Source: DAOUJH01 sp965248955 (GTDB lineage Bacteria; Chloroflexota; Dehalococcoidia; Lucifugimonadales; QGNO01). Taken from it: a stretch of 64,000 nt of DNA. A program made the position numbers and the translations under genes. The notes beneath the pieces are model-generated. The model did not search any database. It was not told where the DNA came from and saw nothing but the letters and a program-made list of their open reading frames with translations. Where the stretch lies: the NCBI GenBank assembly GCA_965248955.1, contig OZ252212.1, positions 620,001-684,000 of the forward strand. The letters run 5' to 3'. Shown one piece after another: positions 1 through 9,856 of the stretch; position 1 is the first letter of the stretch; each line of letters starts with the position of its first letter.

Positions 1-590
1 AGCATCAGAATGGAAGGCCTCCTGTTCAGCTGACCATGATTGCGGATCTGGAAACAGTCGTTCGGCTTTCGTTTCCATAACGGAATTGCCGGCTATCTTA
101 ATAACTTCCACCCCACGGTAGAAATCCTCGCCTATCTCCTCTGATCCTGTTAGTTCGGATGTATACTTGAGATGGGTCATTGCATTGATCGGGGCAATGT
201 TCCCGGGGCTGAATCTAGATGTCCGTACTTGCCACTCATCATTGGGAGCATTTCTGTAATACTCAAAACCCTCAAGCAATACGGTTTCCTCATATTCGCC
301 CCGATCCGTGAATCCGGTGACAGCGATTCCCATACCAACCACAGCGCTTCCTCGTGTTGTTGCATTGGTCGAAATGCCATCCTGGGTTTGGGTTGTTTGG
401 ATTTCAAATGTGTAGGAGTCAATGCTCTCAGCTACTGAGGCTGCTTTAACCAGTCGCTCTCAGCTACTGAGGCTGCTTTAACCAGTCGATCCGAAGGGGT
501 GTTATTAGTGCCTATCAAGGCAGCACTAGCCCCTGCCATCAAAATCAGCAAAGGGATCGAGACCAACAAGATGCGTTTCTTAATAACCAT
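1..590 (-). pseudogene. secreted protein gene, frameshifted by a tandem duplication, incomplete at window edge
   Basis: The reading frame starts at ATG 590 with a GGGAG ribosome-binding site and encodes a typical signal peptide or anchor (MVIKKRILLVSIPLLILM). It stops at 432-434 after 52 codons. The stop arises inside the second copy of a 32-bp tandem duplication (425-456 and 457-488). If one copy is removed in translation, the frame continues open from ESIDSYTFEIQTTQ to position 1, adding more than 130 residues with motifs such as EDFYRGVEVIKIAG and TRFSPGN-like segments. I do not recognise the family; the layout resembles secreted lipid- or ligand-binding envelope proteins. It lies 40 bp downstream of another disrupted secreted-protein gene. 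It could be a pseudogene, a phase-variable gene or an assembly error. Confidence 0.6.
425..488. repeat. perfect 32-bp tandem duplication
   Basis: Two identical 32-bp units lie head to tail at 425-456 and 457-488. Because 32 is not a multiple of three, the second unit shifts the reading frame of the overlapping minus-strand gene and creates its stop codon. Confidence 0.95.
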
Positions 591-629
591 GTGTTGTCTC
601 CCAAGTTGGTAACATACCCGAACAGCCAC

Positions 630-1121
630 TTAGCAGCATGCTTGCCTTGTGTATGATGTGAATACCCACAGCGTTGAGCCGTTGTCGTAGTAATGATTGC
701 CCGTGATCTTTAACTCTGCTGTTGGCGGTACGATGAACCAGTAGGCTCTCGACGCCCAATACCCGCCCGAGCAGTTAATACACGAACTGCCGCCCCTATT
801 GACTCTTAGCGGATAGTCCATGTCCCAGAATTCACCCTCCCAGGAAACTTGGTCTATCGACTGTGCAGCGTTGCTATTAGCCTCTCCATGTGTACATCAC
901 CAATCTAGTCCCCAATAGAAGGCACGCAACTGGGCCTTTGACGTTACGCTAACCCCTCCAACAGTGTCATGCTCTACGTCGCTTCCTTGGTGGTAGTGTG
1001 GCCAACACGCTGCTTCAGTTTTTTCGCTCATTATTATGAGTGCAAACGAAGCCAATGCCGCTGTAGCCATTAGTAGGGCGATGGTCTTTGGGATGTGCAA
1101 TCTACTCGCAAAGAGTAACAT
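630..1121 (-). pseudogene. small secreted protein gene interrupted by one in-frame TGA
   Basis: ATG 1121 is preceded by a strong AAGGAGG nine bases upstream. The product begins with a signal peptide (IPKTIALLMATAALASFAL) followed by a mature part rich in Trp, Tyr and Cys. The frame meets TGA at 897-899 after FYWGLDW, but continues open in the same frame for another 88 codons to TGA at 630, with CTHGEAN, GGSSCINCSGGYWASRAYW and a C-terminal RQACC. Other genes here clearly use TGA as stop, so a recoded Trp codon is unlikely. The simplest reading is a nonsense mutation; a selenocysteine site is possible but I see no clear SECIS hairpin. Family not recognised. Confidence 0.5.
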
Positions 1122-1196
1122 GATCACTTGCCTCCTTAAGACCCAAAACTTTTGTCCTCGGCACCAAAGCCTACGAGGACAGAGAAACCCTAGACT

Positions 1197-1225
1197 ATTA
1201 GGGTCGTCATACGATTTAATGTCAA
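1197..1225 (-). promoter_or_regulatory. possible promoter of the secreted-protein pair
   Basis: On the minus strand TTGACA (1220-1225) and CCTAAT (1197-1202) are separated by 17 bases, about 70 bp upstream of the ATG at 1121. The -10 matches only four of six consensus bases. The rest of 1226-1400 holds nothing I can support as a gene. Confidence 0.4.
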
Positions 1226-1401
1226 GTGGTTCCGAGACCTCGTTCGGCCTAAGCCTGTTGAACTTGCCGACATTTCAAGGCTTTTTCTTATACGGTATAG
1301 AGACTCTTTTGTGGAATACTCGGTACTTCGCAGCCTCCTTTTCTCTCACTATAGGGTTGCTTGAATACAATCTGTCCATATACGGCACCTACTCCAAATA
1401 G

Positions 1402-1433
1402 TAAAGCGCCCCTCAAATTTGAGGGGCGCTTTA
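1402..1433 (-). terminator. terminator hairpin after tRNA-fMet
   Basis: A perfect 16+16-base palindrome (TAAAGCGCCCCTCAAA and its complement) lies 6 bases beyond the 3' end of the tRNA-fMet gene. The stem ends in A/T pairs giving a short U run in either direction, so it could also insulate the secreted-protein genes. Confidence 0.8.
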
Positions 1434-1439
1434 TTGTTC

Positions 1440-1514
1440 TGGTAGCGGGGGCAGGACTCGAACCTGCGACCTTCGGGTTATGAGCCCGACGAGCTGCCAC
1501 TGCTCCACCCCGCG
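1440..1514 (-). tRNA. initiator tRNA-fMet (CAT)
   Basis: The minus strand folds as a cloverleaf with anticodon CAT. Initiator hallmarks are visible: no pair between positions 1 and 72 (C and T), three G-C pairs in the anticodon stem (GGG/CCC), and an A11-T24 pair in the D stem. The 3' CCA is encoded (plus-strand TGG at 1440-1442). It lies about 280 bp downstream of the 23S gene on the same strand, so it may be part of that transcript. Confidence 0.93.
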
Positions 1515-1527
1515 ATGCTTCAGCTAT

Positions 1528-1734
1528 TCAGTTTTTTCTTTGAGTCAGCCATCCCGCCGCCGTCAGCGCGACTGCGCCAACGAGCGCGACGTGGAAGATG
1601 TGCGTACCCGCTCCGGGAGAGATCAAACCCCTGCTGAGCAGGGAAAGACCGTTGCCTGCTATCTGGGAAGTGGTGCGGTTTCCTTTTTCTCGCAGGGCTA
1701 TTCTGGCTAGCTCTTTGGATAGGATGCTCAACAT
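1528..1734 (-). CDS. possible small single-pass membrane protein between 23S rRNA and tRNA-fMet
   Basis: This 68-codon frame begins at ATG 1734, with AAGGATGG a few bases upstream, and ends at TGA 1528, just before the tRNA. The N-terminal half is basic and polar (SKELARIALREKGNR). The C-terminal part has one hydrophobic helix (HIFHVALVGAVALTAAGWL) followed by a positive QRKN end. Codon choice looks like that of nearby real genes. I know no such family. Position inside an rRNA transcript, where 5S would normally lie, is unusual, so it may be a chance frame. Confidence 0.35.
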   Translation of the reverse strand: MLSILSKELARIALREKGNRTTSQIAGNGLSLLSRGLISPGAGTHIFHVALVGAVALTAAGWLTQRKN

Positions 1735-1750
1735 TTGGTTCCATCCTTGC

Positions 1751-1789
1751 AATAGGGAAGGAGAAAGGTTCTGTCAGGGTCTTTATGTG

Positions 1790-1796
<7 letters not shown>
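1751..1796 (-). other. 23S processing stem, 3' strand
   Basis: These 46 bases are complementary to 4787-4833 with one mismatch and one inserted base. Together they would close the precursor 23S into a very long double-stranded stem, the usual substrate for RNase III. Confidence 0.8.
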
Positions 1797-4786
<2,990 letters not shown>

Positions 4787-4793
<7 letters not shown>

Positions 4794-4833
4794 CACATAA
4801 AGACCCGGACAGAACCTTTCTCCATTCCCTATT
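4787..4833 (-). other. 23S processing stem, 5' strand
   Basis: Partner of 1751-1796. The match runs from the mature 5' end of the 23S sequence (GGTCAAG) outwards through the flanking leader (for example GGAGAAAGGTTCTGTC). Confidence 0.8.
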
Positions 4834-4850
4834 CTTTTTTTAATGTACAA

Positions 4851-4885
4851 AAGGCGGTGGCCAGGCTAACCCAGGCCACCGCCTT
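4851..4885 (-). promoter_or_regulatory. GC-rich hairpin in the 23S leader
   Basis: A 12-bp perfect stem (AAGGCGGTGGCC with GGCCACCGCCTT) encloses an 11-base loop. On the minus strand it is followed by TTTTG, giving a weak terminator-like shape. It lies between the inferred 23S transcription start and the processing stem, so it may act as an attenuator or leader structure; it could also stop transcription arriving from outside. Confidence 0.6.
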
Positions 4886-4962
4886 GGTTCCTCTGGCTGT
4901 GATTCCGCTCTCAGGTATTGAGTTTTGCCAAAAAGCTTACTCCCTTTTCAACCTGTTCATCT

Positions 4963-4991
4963 AATATACCAAGGGGGCTATGCGCCGTCAA
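4963..4991 (-). promoter_or_regulatory. promoter of the 23S rRNA gene
   Basis: TTGACG (4986-4991) and TATATT (4963-4968) on the minus strand are separated by exactly 17 bases. Transcription would start near 4956, giving a leader of about 160 nt. Its presence supports independent transcription of 23S from 16S. Confidence 0.75.
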
Positions 4992-5062
4992 GAGCGTTGG
5001 CGGCGGGTTTCTTTATGTATGAAACATGGGCAGACGTACAGATGGACATGCGCCGCCTTCCC

Positions 5063-5091
5063 TTGACCCCCCTTTGACCCGTTTCTATAAT
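5063..5091 (+). promoter_or_regulatory. promoter of the ThDP decarboxylase operon
   Basis: TTGACC (5063-5068) and TATAAT (5086-5091) with a 17-base spacer lie about 45 bp upstream of ATG 5134. The spacer is strikingly similar to that of the tRNA-cluster promoter at 35000-35028. Confidence 0.8.
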
Positions 5092-5133
5092 GGGCGCGCC
5101 GGAAGGCTACCACTTGCCGGCAAGGAGGAATCT

Positions 5134-5673
5134 ATGACCACCCAGCAGGCCCTTTTGAATCCCCAGACCGTGATAGACCAGTTCAAGAAGAACGGCGTCA
5201 CCCACGTGGTCTGGCTTCCCGACAGCGAAACCAACTGGATGTATCTGGCCATGCAAGAAGAAGGGAGCATGGAGCTGATCCCCGTGGCCCGGGAAGGAGA
5301 GAGCATGGCTATAGCGGCCGGCCTTTACATAGGAGGCAAGAAGCCGGTATGCCTCATTCAAAACACCGGGATGTTTGAATCCGGTGATTCCATACGCGGT
5401 ATAGCCCTTGACATCAACCTCCCTGTGGTCATCATGGTGGGCTACCGCGGATGGACAAGGCACGGGGTTACCACAGACTCCGCGGCCAAGTACACAGAGC
5501 CTATCCTGGATGCCTGGGGCATCAACTACTACCTGGTGGAGAGCGATGCCGACGCCGACCGCATCACCACAGCCTTTGAGGAAGCGGAGTCCACGGGACG
5601 TCCCACGGCGGTGCTGGTAGGAGACGAGTTCCACGGCTTCAACCGGCCTGTCTTGAGCACCGATACCGCCTGA
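5134..5673 (+). CDS. ThDP-dependent decarboxylase, alpha subunit (sulfopyruvate/phosphonopyruvate decarboxylase-like)
   Basis: The 179-aa product matches the N-terminal (pyrimidine-binding) half of ThDP decarboxylases of the ComD type. The REGESMAIAAG motif near residues 53-63 carries the glutamate expected to activate the cofactor. Start ATG 5134 follows AAGGAGG and the promoter at 5063; a longer frame upstream would begin before the promoter and is not credible. The beta subunit follows 134 bp downstream. In methanogens ComDE makes sulfoacetaldehyde for coenzyme M; no other coenzyme M gene is visible here, so the true substrate (sulfopyruvate, phosphonopyruvate or another 2-oxoacid) is unknown. 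Confidence 0.8.
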   Translation: MTTQQALLNPQTVIDQFKKNGVTHVVWLPDSETNWMYLAMQEEGSMELIPVAREGESMAIAAGLYIGGKKPVCLIQNTGMFESGDSIRGIALDINLPVVIMVGYRGWTRHGVTTDSAAKYTEPILDAWGINYYLVESDADADRITTAFEEAESTGRPTAVLVGDEFHGFNRPVLSTDTA

Positions 5674-5807
5674 CCAATCCAAGACGGAACATTTGCCTGC
5701 CGGCAGTGGACTCCCCGGGGTCTCCACCCGGATGAGCAGACACCAAGTGACCTCATGGAATCGCTGGGCGCAATCAGCGGAGACAGGCGAACCGAAAGGA
5801 GCAGTGC

Positions 5808-6383
5808 ATGAAAGCCATAGACGCTTTCCGAGTAATAGAGAGCCTCCAGGGTGACTCTGTAGTAGTAGTCTGCCAGGAAGGCCGCGTCCCCTGGGAGTCG
5901 CTGGAGCCCAACCTGGACCTCTACATACCGTTTGTGGGCTCAATGGGGAAAGGGTCATCCCTGGCGCTGGGAGTGGCGCTGGCCCGCCCGGACCGCCGGG
6001 TGATAGTCCTGGACGGCGACGGCAGCTTGCTGATGAACCTGGGCTCCCTGGTTACGGTGGCAAACAAGGCGCCCAAGAACTTCTGCCACATGGTGGTGGA
6101 AAACGGCATCTACGCGGGAACCGGCGGACAGCCCGTACCCAATTCCGGCAAGACGTCCTTTGCCGGCTTGGCCAAGGCGGCCGGCTATGCCAGTACCTAC
6201 GAGTTCAACGACCTTGAGGAGTTTTCCATGCGGGCAGAAGAAGCCATGTACGCGGAAGGCCCCGCCTTCGTTTCGCTCAAGGTTGAGCCTGAGCCTGAAA
6301 TGCGGCCAATGGCAACGCGTCCCAGGGGCAGGCCCATGCGAGTGGGCATCTATACGGTGAAGGCTACTCTCGCCGGCTCCTGA
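5808..6383 (+). CDS. ThDP-dependent decarboxylase, beta subunit (sulfopyruvate decarboxylase-like)
   Basis: This 191-aa protein is the C-terminal (pyrophosphate-binding) half of the enzyme begun by the preceding gene. The cofactor and Mg2+ motif GDGSLLMNLG lies at residues 70-79, followed by ENGIYAGTG near 98-106, as in ComE. The start ATG follows AAAGGAG. Splitting the decarboxylase into two genes is normal for this family. The 134-bp gap to the alpha gene is wider than usual but shows no separate promoter I can support. Substrate specificity cannot be read from the sequence. Confidence 0.82.
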   Translation: MKAIDAFRVIESLQGDSVVVVCQEGRVPWESLEPNLDLYIPFVGSMGKGSSLALGVALARPDRRVIVLDGDGSLLMNLGSLVTVANKAPKNFCHMVVENGIYAGTGGQPVPNSGKTSFAGLAKAAGYASTYEFNDLEEFSMRAEEAMYAEGPAFVSLKVEPEPEMRPMATRPRGRPMRVGIYTVKATLAGS

Positions 6384-6399
6384 AGCAACCTGCTAACGC

Positions 6400-7047
6400 C
6401 TAACCGTTCCGGCGCATCATGACCGTTACCTTGCGCTGCTGGCCCTCACCCACGCTCTCCGTAGTTACCGAAGAGTGGTTTACCAGGGCAAGGTGTATCA
6501 CCCGTCGCTCGGATGCCGGCATCGGCTCCAGGATTATCGGCCTGCCGCTTCGCGCCACGCGCTCCGCCACCCGTGAAGCAAGCGCTTCTAAAGACTTGCT
6601 GCGCCGCTCCTTGTATTTCTCCACGTCAACCACAACTACGGGGTGGCTCTGCATTGATTTGTTCAGGGCCATGTTCACCAGGAACTGGAACGCTTGAAGG
6701 GTCTCGCCCCGCTTTCCAATGAGCAGCCCGGAATCTTCGCCGTGTATGTCTATCACAGGGCCCGTTTCGTCATCGCTGGAAGACCTGATCGTGGCAAGCA
6801 CGGAGACATCCATCCTGGAGATGAGCGAATTGACCACACCTATGGCCGAGGAAGCCAGACCCTGAGAGGAGGAGAGGCGAGTCACCCGGACCCGCGCCTG
6901 CTCAGAACCTATACCGAAGAAGCCGGCGCGTCCATGGTTAACGACCTCTACCGCGACTTCCTCGCGACCTGCGTCTAGCTCCCTTAGCGCGAGCTCTAGC
7001 GCCTCCTCTACGGTTCTGGCGCTGATCTCTATCGTATCGTTGTCCAT
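6400..7047 (-). CDS. khpB: RNA-binding protein KhpB (Jag/EloR/SpoIIIJ-associated)
   Basis: The 215-aa product has the Jag-N domain (residues 1-55, with GRAGFFGIG), a KH domain with its GKRG loop at 111-114, and a C-terminal R3H domain (PASERRVIHLAL, about 178-189). In Firmicutes KhpB forms a complex with KhpA and affects cell elongation and division; khpA is also in this window at 15612. I chose ATG 7047 because an AGGAGG site precedes it and the Jag-N domain begins there. The first 110 nt overlap the 3' end of yidC in another frame. The yidC-khpB order is conserved across bacteria. Confidence 0.93.
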   Translation of the reverse strand: MDNDTIEISARTVEEALELALRELDAGREEVAVEVVNHGRAGFFGIGSEQARVRVTRLSSSQGLASSAIGVVNSLISRMDVSVLATIRSSSDDETGPVIDIHGEDSGLLIGKRGETLQAFQFLVNMALNKSMQSHPVVVVDVEKYKERRSKSLEALASRVAERVARSGRPIILEPMPASERRVIHLALVNHSSVTTESVGEGQQRKVTVMMRRNG

Positions 7048-7876
7048 CACTACCAACCTCCTCGTCAGGTGAGGGGCCGCCTTCTGTCTCCGATTCTTCG
7101 CCGACCGCGGATGCTGTAACATCAGCAGGTTCGGTGCGGGATCGCAGAAGGCCGCCCCATCCGGTTACAAAGTACTGAATGACTATTCCAATGACGTTGG
7201 AGACCAACCAGTAAAGCGGTAGCCCGGCGGGAAGGGACAGTGTGAAGAAGCCAAACATTACCGGCATCATCCAGAGAAGCATGCGGTTAGTGGATGCCTG
7301 GCGCGGGTCCGCGGCCAGAGGAGTGCTCATCTTTTGCATGACCCACATGGAGGCACCCACCAGTATCGCGGTGAAATACGTAACTATGGAGGTCTCCGCC
7401 ACCGCCAGGTCCAGGCCAAGGAATTTGCTGTTCAGCGGCACCACCTGGTTTACCATGGGCATCCAGGAGTACAGGTGCCCCGACAGCCCCGCCAGCGATT
7501 CAGGGCTGGTGGGCAGCACCTGAATAATCGCCATGTACAGTCCTATCCAGATGGGGAACTGAATGACAAGAGGACCCAGGCATCCTATGGGATTGACCCC
7601 GGACTCGCGGTACAGCTTCATGGTCTCCTGGGACAGCCGCGCCCTGTCCTTGGCGTATCTCTGCTGAATAACCCTCAGCCTGGGCTGAAGCGCGGTCATT
7701 CTCTGAGTCGAGCGGATCTGACGCAGGGTAAGGGGTAGAGTCGCCAGCCTGACAATAATGGTGAAAACTACAATTGTAATTCCAAAGTTGCGCCCAAGCA
7801 CAGCATAGAGAAAGACCAGCCCGTTCAGCAGCGGGTCCAGAATAAACGTGTTCCAGATTAAGGCTATTATTTCCAT
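6938..7876 (-). CDS. yidC: membrane protein insertase YidC
   Basis: The 312-aa protein is the short Gram-positive-like YidC/Oxa1 form without the large periplasmic domain. It has about five hydrophobic segments, including FGITIVVFTIIVRLATLPLT and the conserved VNPIGCLGPLVIQFPIWIGL region. It inserts proteins into the cytoplasmic membrane alone or with SecYEG. The C-terminal tail from about residue 250 is acidic and then very basic (RRGGARARAKGARRRSRG), fitting ribosome contact. This tail is encoded by DNA that also encodes the N terminus of KhpB. The gene starts 11 bp after the PQQ-propeller gene in the rpmH operon. Confidence 0.95.
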   Translation of the reverse strand: MEIIALIWNTFILDPLLNGLVFLYAVLGRNFGITIVVFTIIVRLATLPLTLRQIRSTQRMTALQPRLRVIQQRYAKDRARLSQETMKLYRESGVNPIGCLGPLVIQFPIWIGLYMAIIQVLPTSPESLAGLSGHLYSWMPMVNQVVPLNSKFLGLDLAVAETSIVTYFTAILVGASMWVMQKMSTPLAADPRQASTNRMLLWMMPVMFGFFTLSLPAGLPLYWLVSNVIGIVIQYFVTGWGGLLRSRTEPADVTASAVGEESETEGGPSPDEEVGSDGQRYDRDQRQNRRGGARARAKGARRRSRGSRGRGR

Positions 7877-7887
7877 TGTTGTCTTTT

Positions 7888-8976
7888 CTACCGGTCAGAC
7901 GTATCCGTCTGCCAGAGTTGCCGCTGCCCCCCAACTAGCCTCAGCGCCCAGACCTGTCTGTCCATATCGTTGACGTATACCGTATCATCCATTACGCCTA
8001 TGTCCGCTCTGACCTCGGCGCCCACGTCGAATCCCGGGTTCTCCTGCTGTCCGGACCCTGCGTTGAGAGAGAATACAATCCCCTCGTCGGAAGTGACCAC
8101 AATCCGGCCGTCCAAAACGGCCGGTGAGGCGATGATGGGCCGCTGCAGGTCAAACTGCCAGCGCACTCTCCCCGTGCTCACGTCCAGCGCATAGAGAACG
8201 CCGTTGGTTGTGGTGGCGTAAACCATATTCTCCACCGTGACGGGGTCTGCCCAGAACCAGCCGTCGCCGTCGAACTGCCATATCTGCTGGCCGCTGCTTA
8301 TGTCCAGGGCATGGAACGTACCGTCGAACGAGCCAAAGAAGACCTTGCCGTCGGACACCAGGGGCGAAGTAACAATGGCTCCACCGGCTTCAAACGGCAG
8401 CGACCATTTCTCCTCTCCGTCGCGGAGGGACAGTGCGTAAAAGTTGTGATCAAGCGAGCCGAAGTAAACTACGTCTTCCGCGATGGCAGGGGTAGCCCAG
8501 ACCTGGTTTTCCGCTTTGAAAGACCACTCCAGTGCGCCCGTGGAAGTGTCTAAGGCGCGCACCACGCCTTCAGAATCACCGAAGATAACCAGGCCACCGC
8601 CAACGGCCGGCCCCCCCACTATGCGGCCTACAAAGCTTCTGTCTGTGGGGAACTGCCACAACGGCGATAAGTCAGATGCGTTGAGAGCGTGCATTTTGCC
8701 TTCAAAAGCTGCCACGTACACACGATCGCCGTCGTAGAAAGGCGTGCCGTATATTCCACCAAGTGGATCCTGGCCAGGAAGTGGAAATGTCCACTGAATT
8801 TCGCCAGTAGACCTGCTCAGTCCGAGCACCCGGCCGTCCCTGGAACCCACGTAGACCAGGTCTTGCGAAGCCACGGGGCCGGACCAGCCTCCGGAGAAAC
8901 GGAACTGATCCGCAACGCAACCCGTTGCCAGAAACAGCATGGGAAGCAGAAGAGCCAACAACCCCTTTCCCGTCAT
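7888..8976 (-). CDS. lipoprotein with PQQ-type beta-propeller repeats
   Basis: The 362-aa protein starts with a lipoprotein signal (GLLALLLPMLFLATGC, lipobox Cys at 20). It is followed by about seven repeats of the pattern VYVGSRDGRVLGLSRSTGEIQW / VYFGSLDHNFYALSLRDGEEKW, typical of PQQ/BamB-like beta-propellers. It would sit outside the cytoplasmic membrane. No PQQ enzyme residues are evident, so a scaffold role is more likely than catalysis. The start overlaps the yidD stop (ATGA), and yidC follows after 11 bp, so it is firmly inside the membrane-insertion operon. BamB in Gram-negatives helps outer-membrane protein assembly; whether this protein aids membrane or secreted protein biogenesis is inference. 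Confidence 0.85.
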   Translation of the reverse strand: MTGKGLLALLLPMLFLATGCVADQFRFSGGWSGPVASQDLVYVGSRDGRVLGLSRSTGEIQWTFPLPGQDPLGGIYGTPFYDGDRVYVAAFEGKMHALNASDLSPLWQFPTDRSFVGRIVGGPAVGGGLVIFGDSEGVVRALDTSTGALEWSFKAENQVWATPAIAEDVVYFGSLDHNFYALSLRDGEEKWSLPFEAGGAIVTSPLVSDGKVFFGSFDGTFHALDISSGQQIWQFDGDGWFWADPVTVENMVYATTTNGVLYALDVSTGRVRWQFDLQRPIIASPAVLDGRIVVTSDEGIVFSLNAGSGQQENPGFDVGAEVRADIGVMDDTVYVNDMDRQVWALRLVGGQRQLWQTDTSDR

Positions 8977-9224
8977 ACCCTGGCCTGCTCCGCTTCTGTA
9001 TATTGACTTTCCCGCAGCGGGACGGGGTCGTAGCCGTATTTACCCCAGGGCTGGCAGCGGCTCAACCGCTTCAGGGCCATCCAGCCTCCTCTCAGGGCGC
9101 CAAAGCGTCCAACCGACTCATAGGCATACCCAGAGCAAGATGGAGTGTATCGACAATGGGTAGGCCAGTACGGCGAAAGGGTGGCCCTGTACAACCTGAT
9201 CAATGCAAGCAGCGGGGATTTCAT
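8973..9224 (-). CDS. yidD: membrane protein insertion efficiency factor YidD
   Basis: This 83-aa protein shows the full YidD signature: IRLYRATLSPYWPTHCRYTPSCSGYA, spanning the conserved Cys residues, then RGGWMALKRLSRCQPWGKYGYDPVP. YidD is a small membrane-associated protein that assists YidC-dependent insertion. Its ATG overlaps the rnpA stop (ATGA at 9221-9224) and its stop overlaps the start of the propeller lipoprotein, so all are translationally coupled. Confidence 0.95.
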   Translation of the reverse strand: MKSPLLALIRLYRATLSPYWPTHCRYTPSCSGYAYESVGRFGALRGGWMALKRLSRCQPWGKYGYDPVPLRESQYTEAEQARV

Positions 9225-9664
9225 ATGGCATCCTCAGTTGGCAACCCGGCATAAGCCTTGACTGAAACGTCCTGGACGGCTTTCAGTAGCTCTGCATATG
9301 TTGCTCGCCCCGCCCCGGTGCGAGCTATGAGAACAACATCCCAGCCCGCCGGAAGCGGCGCTAATCGCGCTGCTTCGCGAAGTCTCCGTTTAACCAAGTT
9401 TCTGACTACCGCTTTCCCCAACCGGCGACTAACGGAAAACCCTATCCGGGTTTTCCCAGTGCCATTGGCTCTTACTCGCATTACTACCAGCCGGTTGTTC
9501 CAACTTCTTCCTTCTCGCTGCACGGCTTTGAAGTCGGACGCCTTCCTAAGGCGACGGTCTTTAGTCAAAGGAGGTCTTATAGTCTGACGAGGGCCTTCTT
9601 TGAAAGGCAGCTTACTAAACCGTAAGCTCGTGCCGGCCCTTGAACCGTCGCCTACGCAGTACAT
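9221..9664 (-). CDS. rnpA: ribonuclease P protein component
   Basis: RnpA binds the RNase P RNA for 5' maturation of tRNAs. The core begins at KDRRLRKASDFKAVQREGRSW and includes the signature SRRLGKAVVRNLVKRRLRE (RNR motif). The start is uncertain: ATG 9664 (with GAGAGG upstream) or GTG 9673 would place it inside rpmH in another frame, whereas TTG just before TKDRR would give a standard-length protein but lacks a good ribosome-binding site. Overlap of rnpA with rpmH is known in Thermus. I use ATG 9664. The stop overlaps yidD. Confidence 0.85.
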   Translation of the reverse strand: MYCVGDGSRAGTSLRFSKLPFKEGPRQTIRPPLTKDRRLRKASDFKAVQREGRSWNNRLVVMRVRANGTGKTRIGFSVSRRLGKAVVRNLVKRRLREAARLAPLPAGWDVVLIARTGAGRATYAELLKAVQDVSVKAYAGLPTEDAI

Positions 9665-9752
9665 CACGGCCACCTCTCGTGCTCATACGAGCCATGAAGC
9701 CATGCCTGCGCTGACGCCGTCGTCTCTTGGGCTGGTAGGTCCTTTTAGGCAT
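9615..9752 (-). CDS. rpmH: 50S ribosomal protein L34
   Basis: The 45-aa very basic product (MPKRTYQPKRRRRQRRHGF, then a C-terminal RRRRFKGRHELTV) is a clear L34. It starts at ATG 9752, only 27 nt after the inferred transcription start, and heads the operon rpmH-rnpA-yidD-propeller-yidC-khpB. I see no dnaA or DnaA-box cluster next to it, so the ancestral origin neighbourhood is not preserved. Confidence 0.95.
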   Translation of the reverse strand: MPKRTYQPKRRRRQRRHGFMARMSTRGGRDVLRRRRFKGRHELTV

Positions 9753-9785
9753 AAATCGTAAACTAGGGACAGTTGCAACTCAGGA

Positions 9786-9815
9786 ATTATACGGGGCTGT
9801 TGTGCGGAGTGTCAA
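9786..9815 (-). promoter_or_regulatory. promoter of the rpmH operon
   Basis: Perfect TTGACA (9810-9815) and TATAAT (9786-9791) boxes are spaced by 18 bases on the minus strand, just upstream of rpmH. Confidence 0.85.
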
Positions 9816-9856
9816 ACAACAAGTGTACATTTGGGCTTACGCCCGCTAGTGATGCT

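Noticed and set aside
5107..5958. 283-codon frame opposite the decarboxylase alpha gene
   Set aside because: Antisense shadow of a clear ThDP-enzyme gene; composition reflects the complementary codons.
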